From the NCBI GenBank assembly GCA_023374025.1, contig SIJG01000037.1, forward strand, positions 399,680 through 463,679: DNA of 64,000 bases, in the 5' to 3' direction. The notes below the pieces were generated by a model that was not told where the DNA came from, searched no databases, and was given only the letters and a program-made list of their open reading frames with translations. Both the position numbers and the translations under genes were made by a program. Each line of letters begins with the position of its first letter. Position 1 is the stretch's first letter. Below are positions 12,712 through 23,981 of the stretch, one piece after another. This DNA is from Heterodera schachtii. Taxonomy: Eukaryota > Nematoda > Chromadorea > Rhabditida > Heteroderidae.

Positions 12712-15033
12712 TCATCTTCTTCTGCGTGTTTCTTCTGTTAAAGGGTGTTCCACTGGCAAATTCGGCAACGAATTCGAGCAGTGACGTGCCACCAACGGTT
12801 CGATCACTCTGTTCTTCTTCTTCTCCTTCTTCTCCTTTTTTTTCCTCCTTCTTCTCCTTTCCTCCCTTTCGCCTCTCTTTTGCCCTCCTTCTCTTCCATT
12901 GTCACTGATAAAATTCTCCCAAATTTCCTCCACTATTTCTGCTGTTGTCCATTCCGTCGTGTGCGTTTCGATCATTCGCAGCAAAAAGCACCCGTCGACC
13001 TTTAGGAAATTGCACACAAACTGAAAATAAGCTTTTTAAATTGCGTTCTTTTCACTCTTTCCCTCCCTTTACTTCGTCCACATTTTCCTCCTCCATCTCA
13101 AAATTTACGTTGGCCATTCGGAGATGGCGCAAAATGAAATCTCTGCGGGCCGAAAAAGGGAGCAAAGCGAAGAGCCAACCGAACAAATTGAAAACGGTGA
13201 TCAGCAGAAGGAGAGAGTACCAAAGCCACAACAGCAGAAACACCTCAAAGGACTGATCGGATCATTCACTGACAGATCAGTGGCAGTGATCGATTGATCG
13301 GACTCTGTCCGTGGCCCACCCTTCGCTGATCACTTCCATCCCTTGTCCAACCGTACGATCAGTGAGAGACCTTTTCCGTGAAAATGTTGATCACCAAAAT
13401 GCATTGGACAGTGTGCCGTTGCACTGCGCCCAAAATTCGTACGTCGATGTCACAAAAAGTCACCCGGGGGAAATTGCCCGAGTCACTCCACGCTAAACGA
13501 AAACAAACGGCGTTTCTTTTGTGTGCGCTTTTCTCCGCGGCTTTACCCTTCCCTCCGATTAAGTCCATGAAGACGCCCCAACCATAGAAATCCAAAAGGA
13601 CAAATGGAAGACGGTAATTATTGTAATTAGCATTAAATGGCCGCAAATTGCTCAGCTACCGTAATCATCCGTTTGGAGAAAGCGATTCATCAAACATGAC
13701 TGAAGGAAAACGATGGAAAGGAAGAGCATTTTGATGGACAGGTAAAGCACGGAGAGGTAATTCTCGTGGTAATGAATGCTTTCGCTGAAGTTAAATCGGT
13801 CACGAAATCCCATGCGGACGAAAGTGCGGTTCCATTTGAGACGGTGTCGAAAAGCAGAAGCTTAATTAATGTTGGGGAATCAGAGAAGAGAGGAAGGGGA
13901 AAGAGAGAGAGAGAGAAGACGGAGAAAGAAAGATAAAGACGGACAAAGAGAGGAGAGATAAAGACAGACAAAGAGAGGTGAGACAAAGAGAGGAGAGACA
14001 AAGAGAGGCGAGATAAAGACAGACAAAGAGAGGACAGATAAAGACAGACAAAGAGAGATAAAGACGGAGACAGAGAGAGAGGAAAGGGGGGGGGGGGGGT
14101 GGGAGGAAAAGGCACCCAAATGCGTTGCGATTCCCTGCACTTTGGCCGTTCTCATGCCGAGACTCTGCGGTGCCGTGCTTTGGTCGATGCCTTTTGCGAT
14201 TGCGACGATTTCGCTGAGTACCAAACCGGACTTGGCGGAGAGTTTGCGCCACAACTTTTGGGTGTTTATAAAATTGGGAATGCCAATGAAAGAACGAATG
14301 ACCAAACAGGGCGAGTAGAAACAGAAGGCGCACAGAATGAGGAAAAAGGGCGTCCATTGGTAATAGGAAAGCGTTTCGCCGACATTCTCCGCCCCAAAAG
14401 CGCCGACGCCGTCCAAATGTTTGCTGCCGTCGGATGAGACGGCATTGAACCGAGGCACAAAATATGTGCTCATACTCCAACAGACCAATTCTAAACGGGG
14501 GGGGGGGGGAGGGCAATGGACACCCAAAAAGGGGGAGGGCAAAAGGCGACTGATCTGTGTAGTCTTGCCAAGACGGCTTAAACTCGGAGGGCAACCAACA
14601 CTCCTTAAACACACGTGATAAAAAGGATTCCTTCTCGGGGACATTTATTTTTCGGAATGACAAATTTTACAATTGGACTGCCGCCGAACATTTTCAGGCT
14701 GATCAGAACCTAAAGACCAATTCATACTTTGTGATTGATCACAACCCTTTTGAATTTAAGCAATGCCTTCGCTTTTGCCGCACCCTTCCGCCGGAAGAAA
14801 AAAGTGAGCAAATTTTGGGAATTTGCGCCGATTTGGCAAAGGGTGCGGAAGAAGCAAAGTTGAGAGAACGAACAGCGAAAATCAGCAGAAAAGTGGTGGT
14901 GTAATAGTAATGGAGACGGTCGACGGAATCGTCGTCACATTGGGGACTGACAAATGAGGGAAATGGGACAAATGAGCAGAGACAAAACACACCGGAGGAA
15001 GGACATTGTGCCGACAACTTCGGAGAAAACCAT
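12712..15033 (-). CDS. Innexin gap-junction protein
   Basis: A four-transmembrane subunit of invertebrate gap junctions and hemichannels in the plasma membrane. The start exon (14993-15033) reads MVFSEVVGTMSFLR and splices to a TM1 exon containing DDDSVDRLHYYYTTTFLLIF. Next come GGSPI and the innexin signature ECWLPSEFKPSWQDY, then SMSTYFVPRF and YYQWTPFFLILCAF in the first extracellular loop and TM2. An exon around 13680-13860 carries TM3; the next contains FYGWGVFMDL and FPRVTFCDIDVR followed by QRHTVQCILVIN. The TM4 exon lies at about 13052-13240, and the C-terminal exon at 12712-13015 contains GCFLLRMIETH and a K/R-rich tail. All four membrane segments and the conserved loop cysteines can be found. 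The exact joint after SWQDYTDQ is not resolved, because a poly-G tract (plus strand) sits in that intron. Confidence 0.93.
13900..14100. repeat. Purine-rich satellite in an innexin intron
   Basis: Imperfect tandem units of AAAGACAGACAAAGAGAGG type fill an innexin intron, ending in a G run just before 14100. The open frames read from it on the minus strand (Ser/Leu-rich) are repeat artefacts. Confidence 0.75.
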
Positions 15034-15442
15034 TCTAAGGGGAGGAAGGGTAAACACAAACAGACACTTCTTTGATACCTTGTCATTTATCAAATATGAA
15101 GGTTTTATTGTAATAGTAATAACTCAAGGAATTTATTTGATTATAAAAAGCGATTTAAAAAGTGGAAGAGGAAAAGCCCAAAATGGGGGATTTGTTTATT
15201 CAGCTAAAATGAATTATGTGGGAAAATTCTCGACTTATACTATACAATGTTTTTCTCCGTGGACGAATACCTACAAAAATGGTACCATTCGATGGCTCTC
15301 GACGAGACAAATCGATTTATGGGTGCGGGGGATGGAAATTGATCAAACGCCATCCGAACACAACCAATTGAGTCCCACCACAAAAACACGAAAAAGTACA
15401 GGATTGGGGATTCGCTAAAACCCAAAACTGGTTGAATCAATC

Positions 15443-16030
15443 GGCAATCATATGTTTTACTGGTCCCGAAATTTTTTCTTTTTGAAACTTTTTTGAAAAT
15501 TTTAAAAACATGTTTCCAGGGGTCTTTTGAGGCGCTGAGTACGAATCCGGCCTCATTTTTGGCCAATTCCGAACCCCTGACCCGAATTCGAACATTTTTG
15601 AAAACAAAATTTATATTCTAAAATCATGAAAACATGTTTCTAAGGTTTTCAGGGTCGCTGGTCACGAATCCGGCATCAATTTCGACCAATTCTGAATCCT
15701 TGACTCGAATTCGAACAAAAAATCAAAAATTCAAATTTTTAGGAGTTTCGAATTTTTGGTCTAAAAATACTTTAAATGATCATTTAATGAACCAAAGATG
15801 ACTTTTAATTCGTTTCCGTGCATTTAAACAAAGTTTGAACCAAAATATGAAACTCGAACACTTGATTTTTTGACTTTTTGTTCGAATTCGGGTCAGGGGT
15901 TCGGAATTGGCCAAAAATGAGGCCGGATTCGTACTCAGCGCCTCAAAAGACCCCTGGAAACATGTTTTTAAAATTTTCAAAAAAGTTTCAAAAAGAAAAA
16001 ATTTCGGGACCAGTAAAACATATGATTGCC
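15443..16030. mobile_element. Fold-back element E (non-autonomous DNA transposon)
   Basis: Long terminal inverted repeats of about 160 bp start GGCAATCATATGTTTTACTG at the left end and end with the reverse complement. The element is flanked by a perfect 9-bp duplication, GAATCAATC, at 15434-15442 and 16031-16039. The arms contain the block GCGCTGAGTACGAATCC and CCGAACCCCTGACCCGAATT, which recurs elsewhere in the window; a diverged extra copy of that block lies at about 15635-15715. There is no coding capacity for a transposase. Confidence 0.85.
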
Positions 16031-16423
16031 GAATCAATCTTGGGATGACCCCTAGTCATCTTAATTAATGTTCCTGAGGTTTAGAGAAATCAAAAATCGA
16101 ACGAGTGAAAAAATGGGAGAGGAAAAGCCCAAAAATGTGGAATTTGCTTTTCAGCTAAAAATGAAATATCGTTTATTCATGACAAAATACAAATATGACA
16201 GTCATTTGATCGAAATATGGGACAATAGTCGTGTCCTGATGCTGTGGTATCGTCGATCAGCTCATCGATGTGTTGCTCGATCCAGGCGAGTACATCCCCA
16301 TTGAATAGCGGCGGGCTGAAAGGGGAAAAAATTAGTTTTGAAAAATGTTAAACACAAAAAACTTTACCATCTTCGGCATTCCAAACGTTCGCTCTGATGA
16401 ATTCCGCAAACGGAGGCGGCGTC

Positions 16424-16850
16424 GCCAAAAATGGCTTGAAATCTGGAAAATTTTCGAAAAAAATTCCTAGGGGGTTGGGAAAATTTTTTTTAAATTTTGG
16501 ATAGGGTTGCCAGAAAGAGCATAAAATTCTCTATCGAATTGCCTTTTGGATGATGGGTCTACGACTAATACGCGCAGAGAAACAGTTCGTGAAATATTGG
16601 ACATATCAAAAATGACTGATTTCTACCGTATTTCAAGGGAAAATGGTAGAAAATCAGTCATTTTTATGGTAGTCAATTTTGACACCCTCTCTTGCTCTGT
16701 GGGTATTCATCGTAGACTCACCATACAAAAGACAATTTTGTAGAGAATTTTGTGCTCTTTCTCATAGGCCTACTCAAATTTTCCAGAAAAATTTTCCTAA
16801 CCCCCTAGGAATTTTTTCGATAATTTCCCCGATTTCAAGCCATTTTTGGC
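16424..16850. repeat. Large diverged inverted repeat
   Basis: Arms of roughly 180-200 bp match as reverse complements. The outer ends are GCCAAAAATGGCTTGAAAT, and an inner palindrome pairs AAAATGACTGATTT with its complement near 16610-16660. No clear target duplication was found, so it may be an older fold-back element or a different family from elements A-F. Confidence 0.7.
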
Positions 16851-17187
16851 TTTTCAGATCACCATGAAGGAGTGATCTGATCAAGTTGGTGTAAAAGACT
16901 TTTCTGATCAGTGTCAAAATTAGCTTAGCAGGAATTTTTTCAGAATTTTATCTCAATAAAAAATTGAGTTATAAATGCATAAATGTTTTGCTCCATTACT
17001 TTTGTCCCATCAAAAAGGGGGGTCGTTTGGGTCATGACCGATTTTCTCGTCAACAAAGAGAATTACAGGGGAAATTTTTTGGTATTTATTAGTGCACTTG
17101 TTGAAGTTTCTTTTAACTTAATTAAAACTTTTTTGCCACCATTAATTTTTGAGAAAATCGGATTTAAAAAAAAAATTTTTTTTTGCT

Positions 17188-17216
17188 CCAATACTTTTGA
17201 CCTGACTGTAACTTTT
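17188..17216. mobile_element. Lone Tc1/mariner-like inverted-repeat end
   Basis: Read on the minus strand this is TTACAGTCAGGTCAAAAGTA followed by TTGGAGC, the style of many Tc1/mariner termini. A related string (TTGCTCCATTACTTTTGTCCC) lies in the same orientation near 16988, so a complete inverted pair is not present. It is probably a relic. Confidence 0.35.
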
Positions 17217-17660
17217 TAAAACAGTCAAAATCGGACAAAAATGAGAAGGAATTCTAATCAACACTTCCTGAAAGCTTTTTGAACTGGTGCAAACCTCAAT
17301 GAAAATTTAAGAGATACCAAAAAATATAAATCGAATGTTGCTTATTGCGTTAAAAGTCAGCGCGTAGGGCGGCCAGTAGATGGGGCGAGAATCCGAAGGA
17401 AGTCCGCGTTTTACCGTAGTTTAAAAAAAAAAGAAGTTATCTGCTTAATTTTAAAAATGGAATTGTTTTTTTTTTCGAATATTGTGAATTATGAATATTA
17501 GCGGCTTCGCTTGAATTCTTCTGAAAATCACTTGTTTGTTTTGTCGTTTGTCGTCTTCAATATATTCGTCAACAGTTTTTCATCCCTTGCCTTTGCATTT
17601 GCTCGCGGCGTCCCTTTTTTGCCGAATTTTCGACGCTTTCAATTTATAAAAATTAACAGA

Positions 17661-20600
17661 ATGGCATCCATTGAAGAGATTATTGAGACGACCAAATGGA
17701 AGGACGGACAGAAGTTGGTTTTTTAGAATTTCATATTGTTACCAAATTGGGTAATTTGCATTCATGCCAATTCCTGCTCATGACTTTTTCTTCTTTCAGA
17801 ATTCCTTATCTTGCACTTGCCAAAACATTGGAGCGCATTGAGGCGACCTCCTCTCGGTTGGAAAATGTCTGTTGTGTTTAAGTCAAGCTTTTATCCGATA
17901 GAAATTGCCCTGAATAATTTATTTTTGAATCCTTCGTCCGGGGCGCACCCTTTTTACTTTCTTCTCGTCTTCAGATTCGCATTCTCAGTGGTTTTTTCGC
18001 CGCTGCTATTCGCCTTTCTCCGTCCGATTTGAGTCCCGCAGTTCATTTATGTCTCAACAAACTCGGGCCGAGCTATGAGGGACTTGAGCTGGGTATCGCC
18101 GAGGCTTACCTTATCAAAGCGTTGGCCGGGGCCACCGGACGAACGGTTAGTGGTCAAATGCATAGACTTTGGCGATTTGTCGCTAAAAGAAACATTTTAG
18201 TTCAAATTCCTTAGATTTTCAATATTGTTATCAATTTGAATGGGTATTTAGGTAGAAATGATCAAAAAGGACCTCAAAGTGAAGGGCGACCTTGGCATTG
18301 TGGCCCAACAGAGTCGGTCCACGCAGCGAATGTTGGCCAAACCGCCGCCACTGACTGTGCCGCTTGTCTTCAATCGGTTGCGTGAAATTGCCAAAATGGC
18401 TGGCATTTCGGTCGGTAACTTGAAGAGAAGTTCAGTTAAGATTTGGCCCCAGCAAAATTCAAAACTTTCGTAAGTTTCCGGATCCCTGATTACAAATATG
18501 AAATTTTGACTAAATATCGAATCTGAAATCGAGCAAATAGTCGAAATTTCAATTTCGGTTTGAAGAAAATGTGCCAGTATTACCAGTCCACATTTTTATG
18601 ATCCTTTAAATTAAAAAGTCAATGGACCGAATCCTTCGTTTTGCGCTTAGTCTATGGACAAGAAAGTGAAGGCAATCCAAGCTTTGCTCGTCCCGTGCAT
18701 CGAATGCGAGGCGCGCTTCCTCGTCCGCTGTTTGCAGGCCAAACTGCGCATCGGATTGGCCGAACAGTCGTTGATCGTCGCGTTGGCCAATGCATTCACT
18801 AAGACAGAACTTAGAGAAAAAAGTGATTTATTGAGTCAAATGAAATGCACAAAGTTCAATTTCCAGAGAAAAAATTAAGCGACGAAAAACTCAAAGATCG
18901 GATGGCTGAAGACGCGCAAACATTGAAAACAGTTTACAGGTGGGAGAGTTGAACATATTCTTTTCGGGATTCGTCATGGGTACGTCCGTTTCGTTAATCT
19001 CAGCGAGTTGAGGCACTGTTTTCCTAAAGATTCTAGCATAACTCATGTTTTCTGAATTTTCTTTAGTCTCAGTTTTCGTAAAATATTACTTTTTTAAATC
19101 CCTGTTTTCGAATCGTTCTCTTTTTTCAGTGAGTGTCCCAACTTCGACCGTATCATTGAGGTGGCTCTCCGTTCCGGCATCTCTTCATTGGCGGACTGAA
19201 TGCCGTCTGACCCCTGGCATTCCGCTGAAGCCAATGTTGGCGCACCCGACCAAAGGCATTCAAGAGTTGTTGGACCGTTTTGGCACTGCTGAATTTGCAT
19301 GCGAATGGAAATATGACGGCGAACGGTGTCAGGTGAACCCTTTGAAATGCCGGGGAATAGTGAAATTTATATCACTATTGCATTAAAAGTTGCAGATTCA
19401 TCTTTTGTCGGATGGCACCTTTAAAATATTCAGTAGAAACCAGGAGGACCACACCGGCAAATTCCCGGACGTCGCGCGACGCTTTCCGGACGCACTGAAA
19501 AGGGAGGAAGTGACCGATTTCATTGTCGACGGAGAGGTGGAATCAAAATGAAAGTGAAAATGCTTTATTTTGTTTTCCATTCGTTTAGGTCGTCGCTTGG
19601 GACCCAAAACAGAAGCAAATTCTGCCGTTCCAAGTGCTCAGCACACGGAAAAGAAAGGTCCTTTTAATTTGCATTTAATATTTTTTTAATTTTGCTATTT
19701 TCTACCCTTTCACTTTTTGAATCTTTCTCCTTTTGCCTCTCCAGAATGTTGGCACTGAAGTTGAAGTGCAAGTCATTGTGTTTTTGTTTGATTTGCTGTT
19801 TATTAACGGACAGTCACTGACCGCTGAGACTTATCGGACGCGGAGAGAACGGCTGCGCAAGACGTTCAAGGAAGTGCCTGGGTCGGTGGTCTTCGCCAAC
19901 TCAATGGACACGCAGGACATGGAGGAGATACAAATGTTCCTGGACGAAGCAATCCGAGGGAATTGCGAAGGTCTGCGAGTGGCCAAAATGTTCGGGAAAA
20001 TATTAAAAGGCCTTTTTTCCGACTCATAAAAAATATTTAATTATTGCTTTTTTGGGTCTGATGGTGAAGTGTTTGGACGAGAATGCCACTTACGAAATAT
20101 CGAAGCGATCGCGGAATTGGCTGAAGTTGAAGAAGGACTATTTGGAGGGGGTGGGCGACACTTTGGACCTCGTAGTCATCGGCGGATATTGCGGGACGGG
20201 CAAACGAACGGGAGTTTACGGCGGCTATTTGTTGGCATGTTACAACAACGACTCAGAGCAGTACGAATCAATTGCAAAGGTTTGATACAGAAAATTCATA
20301 ATTTTTGATCCCCAGGATTTTCATCTCCGTTTTACTTTTTAAGTTCCTGTAAATTTTGACTTAACTTACTTGTGTATGGTCCCCTTATTTGCTATTATTT
20401 AAAAAAAAATTCTCTTAAAAAATACATTTTCTTTCGTGTTTTGAAAAATTTTAAATACAATTAAAACAAACATATTTTATTATTATTTTTTGGTCATTTT
20501 GGCTTATAATTTTGTCAACATTTTGTAAAGGTTCCGAATTTTTTTTTTTTCAAAAATGTTTGGCGCCTGTGATACCATCTGACCCAGTTTTTTCTTACTG

Positions 20601-21414
20601 TTAGAATCTTATAATGAAATCAAAATTTGATAATTTGGACGAAATCTATTAAAATCTAACAAAATTATAAAATTACAAAATATAAATTCGAAGTTTTTTG
20701 GTCCTGGTATCCCCGTACGGGATCTCCGATTCGCGAATCCTTCTTTCCGCGGGTCCTCGGTTTTCCCGTTCCCCGGTTTGAGCGGGGATCCTCCGGTCGC
20801 AACCAACTCTAATATTTGTTCAGATTGGCACTGGGTTCAAAGACGAAGACTTGAAAAGTCAGTTTAAAGAGTTCCAAGAGCTTCGGATTGACAAGGTCTT
20901 TGTTTCGCTTTCCTCTCTCTCTTTCCAATTTTGTTTACACTTTTAGCCCCGTTCGTACTTCGCCTTCGACCCTTCGTTGGCGCCCGACCATTGGTTTGAA
21001 CCGTCGGTGGTGTGGGAAGTGAAGGCGGCCGACATGTCCATTTCGCCACGTCATTTGGCTGCGCGGGGATTGGTCGACGCTGAGAAGGGTCATTCTTCGT
21101 CATTTCCAGACACCAAAAAACTCCTTTTTAGGCATTTCACTTCGCTTTCCGCGTTTCATTCGAAACCGAGGTAAAAGAGAGGGATGGACAAGGGAAACGA
21201 TTAAAGGAGCCACTTACTTTTATATTGTGGTAATTTAGCGGACAAAAAACCCGAAAATGCAACATCATCAGAACAAATTGCAGAGATGTACCGAAATCAG
21301 GACCACATTAAGAACCAAAAGGACGGAAAAGTGGATTTTGATGAAGAGGAAGAGGAGGAGGAGAAAAAGGAAGAAGCGGACGATGAGAAGGAGGAAGAGG
21401 AGGACGAACAGTGA
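17661..21414 (+). CDS. lig-1: ATP-dependent DNA ligase I
   Basis: This nuclear ligase seals Okazaki fragments and repair nicks. The DNA-binding domain runs over the first exons ([56 protein letters not shown]). The adenylation domain follows, with catalytic lysine in [10 protein letters not shown] (Lys codon 19309-19311), [17 protein letters not shown] and [12 protein letters not shown]. The OB-fold part carries [29 protein letters not shown] and GRGK-like [14 protein letters not shown], ending with [14 protein letters not shown] and [10 protein letters not shown]. The tail from about 21240 is very acidic and lysine-rich and ends at 21414. Unlike vertebrate LIG1, the reading frame begins almost directly at the DNA-binding domain. 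The ATG at 17661 is one base after ATTAACAG, a plausible trans-splice acceptor, so the PCNA-binding N-terminus is either absent or in an unrecognised upstream exon. MED31 follows within about 280 bp on the same strand. Confidence 0.95.
20690..20815. repeat. GC-rich insertion in a ligase intron
   Basis: A G/C-rich block with several short palindromes (CCCCGTACGGG, GATTCGCGAATC) interrupts an otherwise AT-rich ligase intron. The composition differs sharply from its surroundings. It may be the remnant of a transposable element; no termini were recognised. Confidence 0.4.
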
Positions 21415-21696
21415 AAAAGGAAACGACCTGGAAAAAGAGGAGAGGCTGCCCACCCATTCCCTGACTGGCCATCAGATTTATTTGATTGTTTTTGAGTAAT
21501 TTATTCACACTTCCTTGGATAACTTTTATTATTTGACATTGGTTTGGTAATTCCGCTTATTTTTGTTGTTTTCAAATCATTTAATTTATTTATATTTGCT
21601 TTTCTAAAGCAATTAAACATTTCAACAAACGCACTGGATTACTCGCGAGGTACTGTTAGTAAATGGCCCGCTTTTTCCCATTTTGCCCCTTTTGCA

Positions 21697-22629
21697 GCCG
21701 TTCCGTCTTCCGTTCCTTCCGGCACTTTCCCTCCGCAGCATTTCGTCGGTGCCTCTGGCGTTGTCCCTCCCTCCCACTCTCAGCAACCCTCCGGCGCTTT
21801 TCCCCACCTCGGCCAGCAACTCTCCGCTTCACAATCAGCGAGTCAGTCAGGCCAATTTTTGGTGCACCATCAACAGCTGCGTCAGGAGACGGCGGAAGAA
21901 GCGAAGCGACGCTTTGAAATTGAGTGCGAATTCGTCCAGGCACTCGCTAACCCGCATTACCTCAACTGTGCGTTAATTTTGTACGAATGGCAAACAGCCA
22001 AATTTAAATCGTGACATTCTGACTCATCAACCCGCACAATTTGACACTGACAATTTGGTTTTAAATAATTTTGTCAGATTTGGCCCAGCGCGGCTACTTC
22101 AAAGAGGACTATTTCGTCAATTATTTGAAGTATTTGCTGTACTTCAAACGGCCCGAATTCGCGCGTACGCTCAAATTCCCGCAGTGTCTGTTCTTTTTGG
22201 AAGCACTCCAAAGCGCGGGCTTTCGCGAGGCCATCGCTTCCGTGGACAATGCCCGGTACATTGAGGACCAACAATTGCTCCAATGGCACTTTTACATCAG
22301 AGTGCGGCAGCGCCTTTTGGTATGGGTGAAGGAATGACTTGGATGGGGTACAAATAATGAAATCGAAAATTTTTTTAGACAAAATTTTCCTTTAATAATT
22401 TCGAATGTGGATGGGTCATGGGGGAGTACATACCCCTCTCCCCCCGTCCCAGGAACCTTCCTGATTTCCAGTTTAAAAAAGGTGGTTTTGTTTTATGAAA
22501 GAGGGATATAATTTAATCGAATTTAAAATTACTCAAATGAAATATGATATGTAAAAGCAACAGGCATTTGCCTCAAATCGACTTTTTAATTATCTTTTTC
22601 TCTCTCAGGAGAACACACAGCCCCTGTGA
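21697..22629 (+). CDS. mdt-31: Mediator complex subunit 31 (MED31/SOH1), 5' end unresolved
   Basis: A middle-module subunit of the Mediator co-activator that bridges transcription factors and RNA polymerase II. The conserved core is spread over three exons: one ending at 21967 (RRFEIECEFVQALANPHYLN), one at 22078-22319 (LAQRGYFKEDYFVNYLKYL, FKRPEFARTLKFPQC, EDQQLLQWHFYIRVRQRL), and a short last exon from 22609 adding ENTQPL and a stop. Length and sequence fit the small single-domain family. The N-terminal extension is Ser/Gln/Pro-rich, from an acceptor TTTTGCAG at 21696. No in-frame ATG precedes the core within the open frame, so a short upstream exon is missing from this model. It is tightly placed between ligase I and the Canopy gene on the same strand. 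Confidence 0.9.
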
Positions 22630-22786
22630 CTGTCACTTTTCGTCTGTCCCTCGCCTCTCCTCCGGCCGTTGTCCCTCCCCCCGCCGTCTCTCCCCCTCTG
22701 TTCGTCATTCCGTCCATTCCCCCCGTCTTCGTCCCGGCTCCCTCCGTTTGCTGCTCCATTCCTTTTTCTTCCTTTTCCAAAGTGCC

Positions 22787-23626
22787 ATGTTTCTTGTCGC
22801 CCTCTTCCAACTCCTTCCGCAACATTCGTCAGCCTCGGTCGACCATTTCGAGCAGTATATGCCCACCAAATGTGAAGCGTGTCGCATGTTTGCTCGGGAG
22901 TTGGAAAGCAATGCCCGCCGATTGTCTTCAAAAATGGTTGGTGCCAACTTCGGCAGTCATTGTCATCGGACAAATGATTCTTTCGAGCCTTGGACTTTTC
23001 CCCTTCCTTAAATGTGAATGACCTTCTATTTAGCCCCGAGATGAAGCAGAAGCTTGGCTTGTCGACGAATTGGAACAACTGTGCCCTCGGATGCTCGACT
23101 ATCGCTTACACAAAGACCGCCAGGGATTGGCACGTTTTGCGAAGGAGCGAACCGGCACGGCAAATGCCATTAAACGGCTGAAGGAACGCGGAGTGCAGGC
23201 ATGAGAAGCTGCTGTCCGTCATAAAAGCAGCAAAATTGATAATGATTGAACTAACTAATAATGCTAAAGGTAAAACTGGATGTTGACGATGCGCTGCTCG
23301 ACCGTCCGTCCGTCGAGTCGGCCAAACTGAAGGAGCACTGTGAGTGGATGGTCGAAGAGTTCGAGCAGGACATTGACCGATGGTTCATCAACCTCAGACA
23401 TAGGAAAACCTTAGAAGTGAGCCAAAATAAAAAAAAGAGCATTAGTCAACGTATCCTGAATACTTGAAAAAAGGGGGGGGGGGCTGTCCGTACCACTACC
23501 CTATAAAATTTTTGTTTGATACCGGAAATTCCTACTTTCTTCAAGGAATTCCTTTGTTCGGGGCGACTCGCCGACGAATTTGACGAAACATGCGCAGAAA
23601 GCGATAGACGAGAAGAATTGAAATAA
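22787..23626 (+). CDS. Canopy-family saposin-like ER protein (CNPY3/4 type)
   Basis: ER-luminal co-chaperones of the Canopy family; vertebrate CNPY3 assists folding of Toll-like receptors. The protein begins with a short hydrophobic signal (MFLVALFQLL), then the family start PTKCEACRMFARELES. Further exons give LEQLCPRMLDYRLHKDRQG with RFAKERTGTANAIKRL, then VKLDVDDALLDRPSVESAKL with LKEHCEWMVEEFEQDIDRWF, and finally EEFLCSGRLADEFDETCAES. The six cysteines of the saposin-like fold are present and the order matches CNPY3/4 rather than CNPY2. No C-terminal KDEL-like signal is seen; it ends EELK at 23626, which could act as a weak retrieval signal. The gap from the MED31 stop is only 157 bp, pyrimidine-rich and without AATAAA, suggesting operon expression. 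Confidence 0.88.
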
Positions 23627-23674
23627 GACTATTTCCCTCAACATTTTTATTTTATTTTTTTGTAATTTCGCGCA

Positions 23675-23680
23675 AATAAA
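23675..23680 (+). promoter_or_regulatory. Poly(A) signal AATAAA, Canopy gene
   Basis: The hexamer lies 49 bp after the Canopy stop codon, in AT-rich DNA. It is the first AATAAA seen after the ends of the ligase, MED31 and Canopy reading frames, which fits one polycistronic cluster ending here. Confidence 0.55.
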
Positions 23681-23981
23681 CATAAAAATAAAACGTGCCT
23701 CTATTTTTGTCTATCTTTTTATTTGATTTATTCAAAATAGTTTTTTTTAATATGGCGGTAAATCCAAAAGGAAATTTTTCCTTATTTCCGTAAGAATTTT
23801 ACCAATAAAATTAAAGCATACAATATAAAAGTGATTGATCGTCAAGTTAAAATATGAAATGTCGTCACCGTTCATCAATTTCCACGTTTTTGTGCGTTGG
23901 CATCACCTCAAATTTCAAAAAGAATGTTTAAATTCACTTGCAAATAGTGCAGTTTTAGGATAGGAAGTGATTGCGCGTTTT

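Larger units (their letters stand above)
15034..17660. other. Gene-poor block between innexin and ligase, rich in inverted repeats
   Basis: No gene is supported. The block holds fold-back element E (15443-16030), a second large inverted repeat (16424-16850), a lone Tc1/mariner-like end near 17190, and a diverged direct repeat pair at about 15155-15240 and 16110-16190 (shared core GAGGAAAAGCCCAAAA) lying on either side of element E. Short open frames here, such as the minus-strand one at 15240-15566, run through the repeat arm and are not credible genes. Confidence 0.6.

Noticed and set aside
13690..14663. Minus-strand open frame with membrane-like Ser/Leu repeats
   Set aside because: Part is the innexin exon and the rest is the purine-rich satellite in its intron; the Ser/Leu frame is an artefact.
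15240..15566. Minus-strand open frame of 108 codons
   Set aside because: It starts within the arm of fold-back element E and shows no conserved domain.
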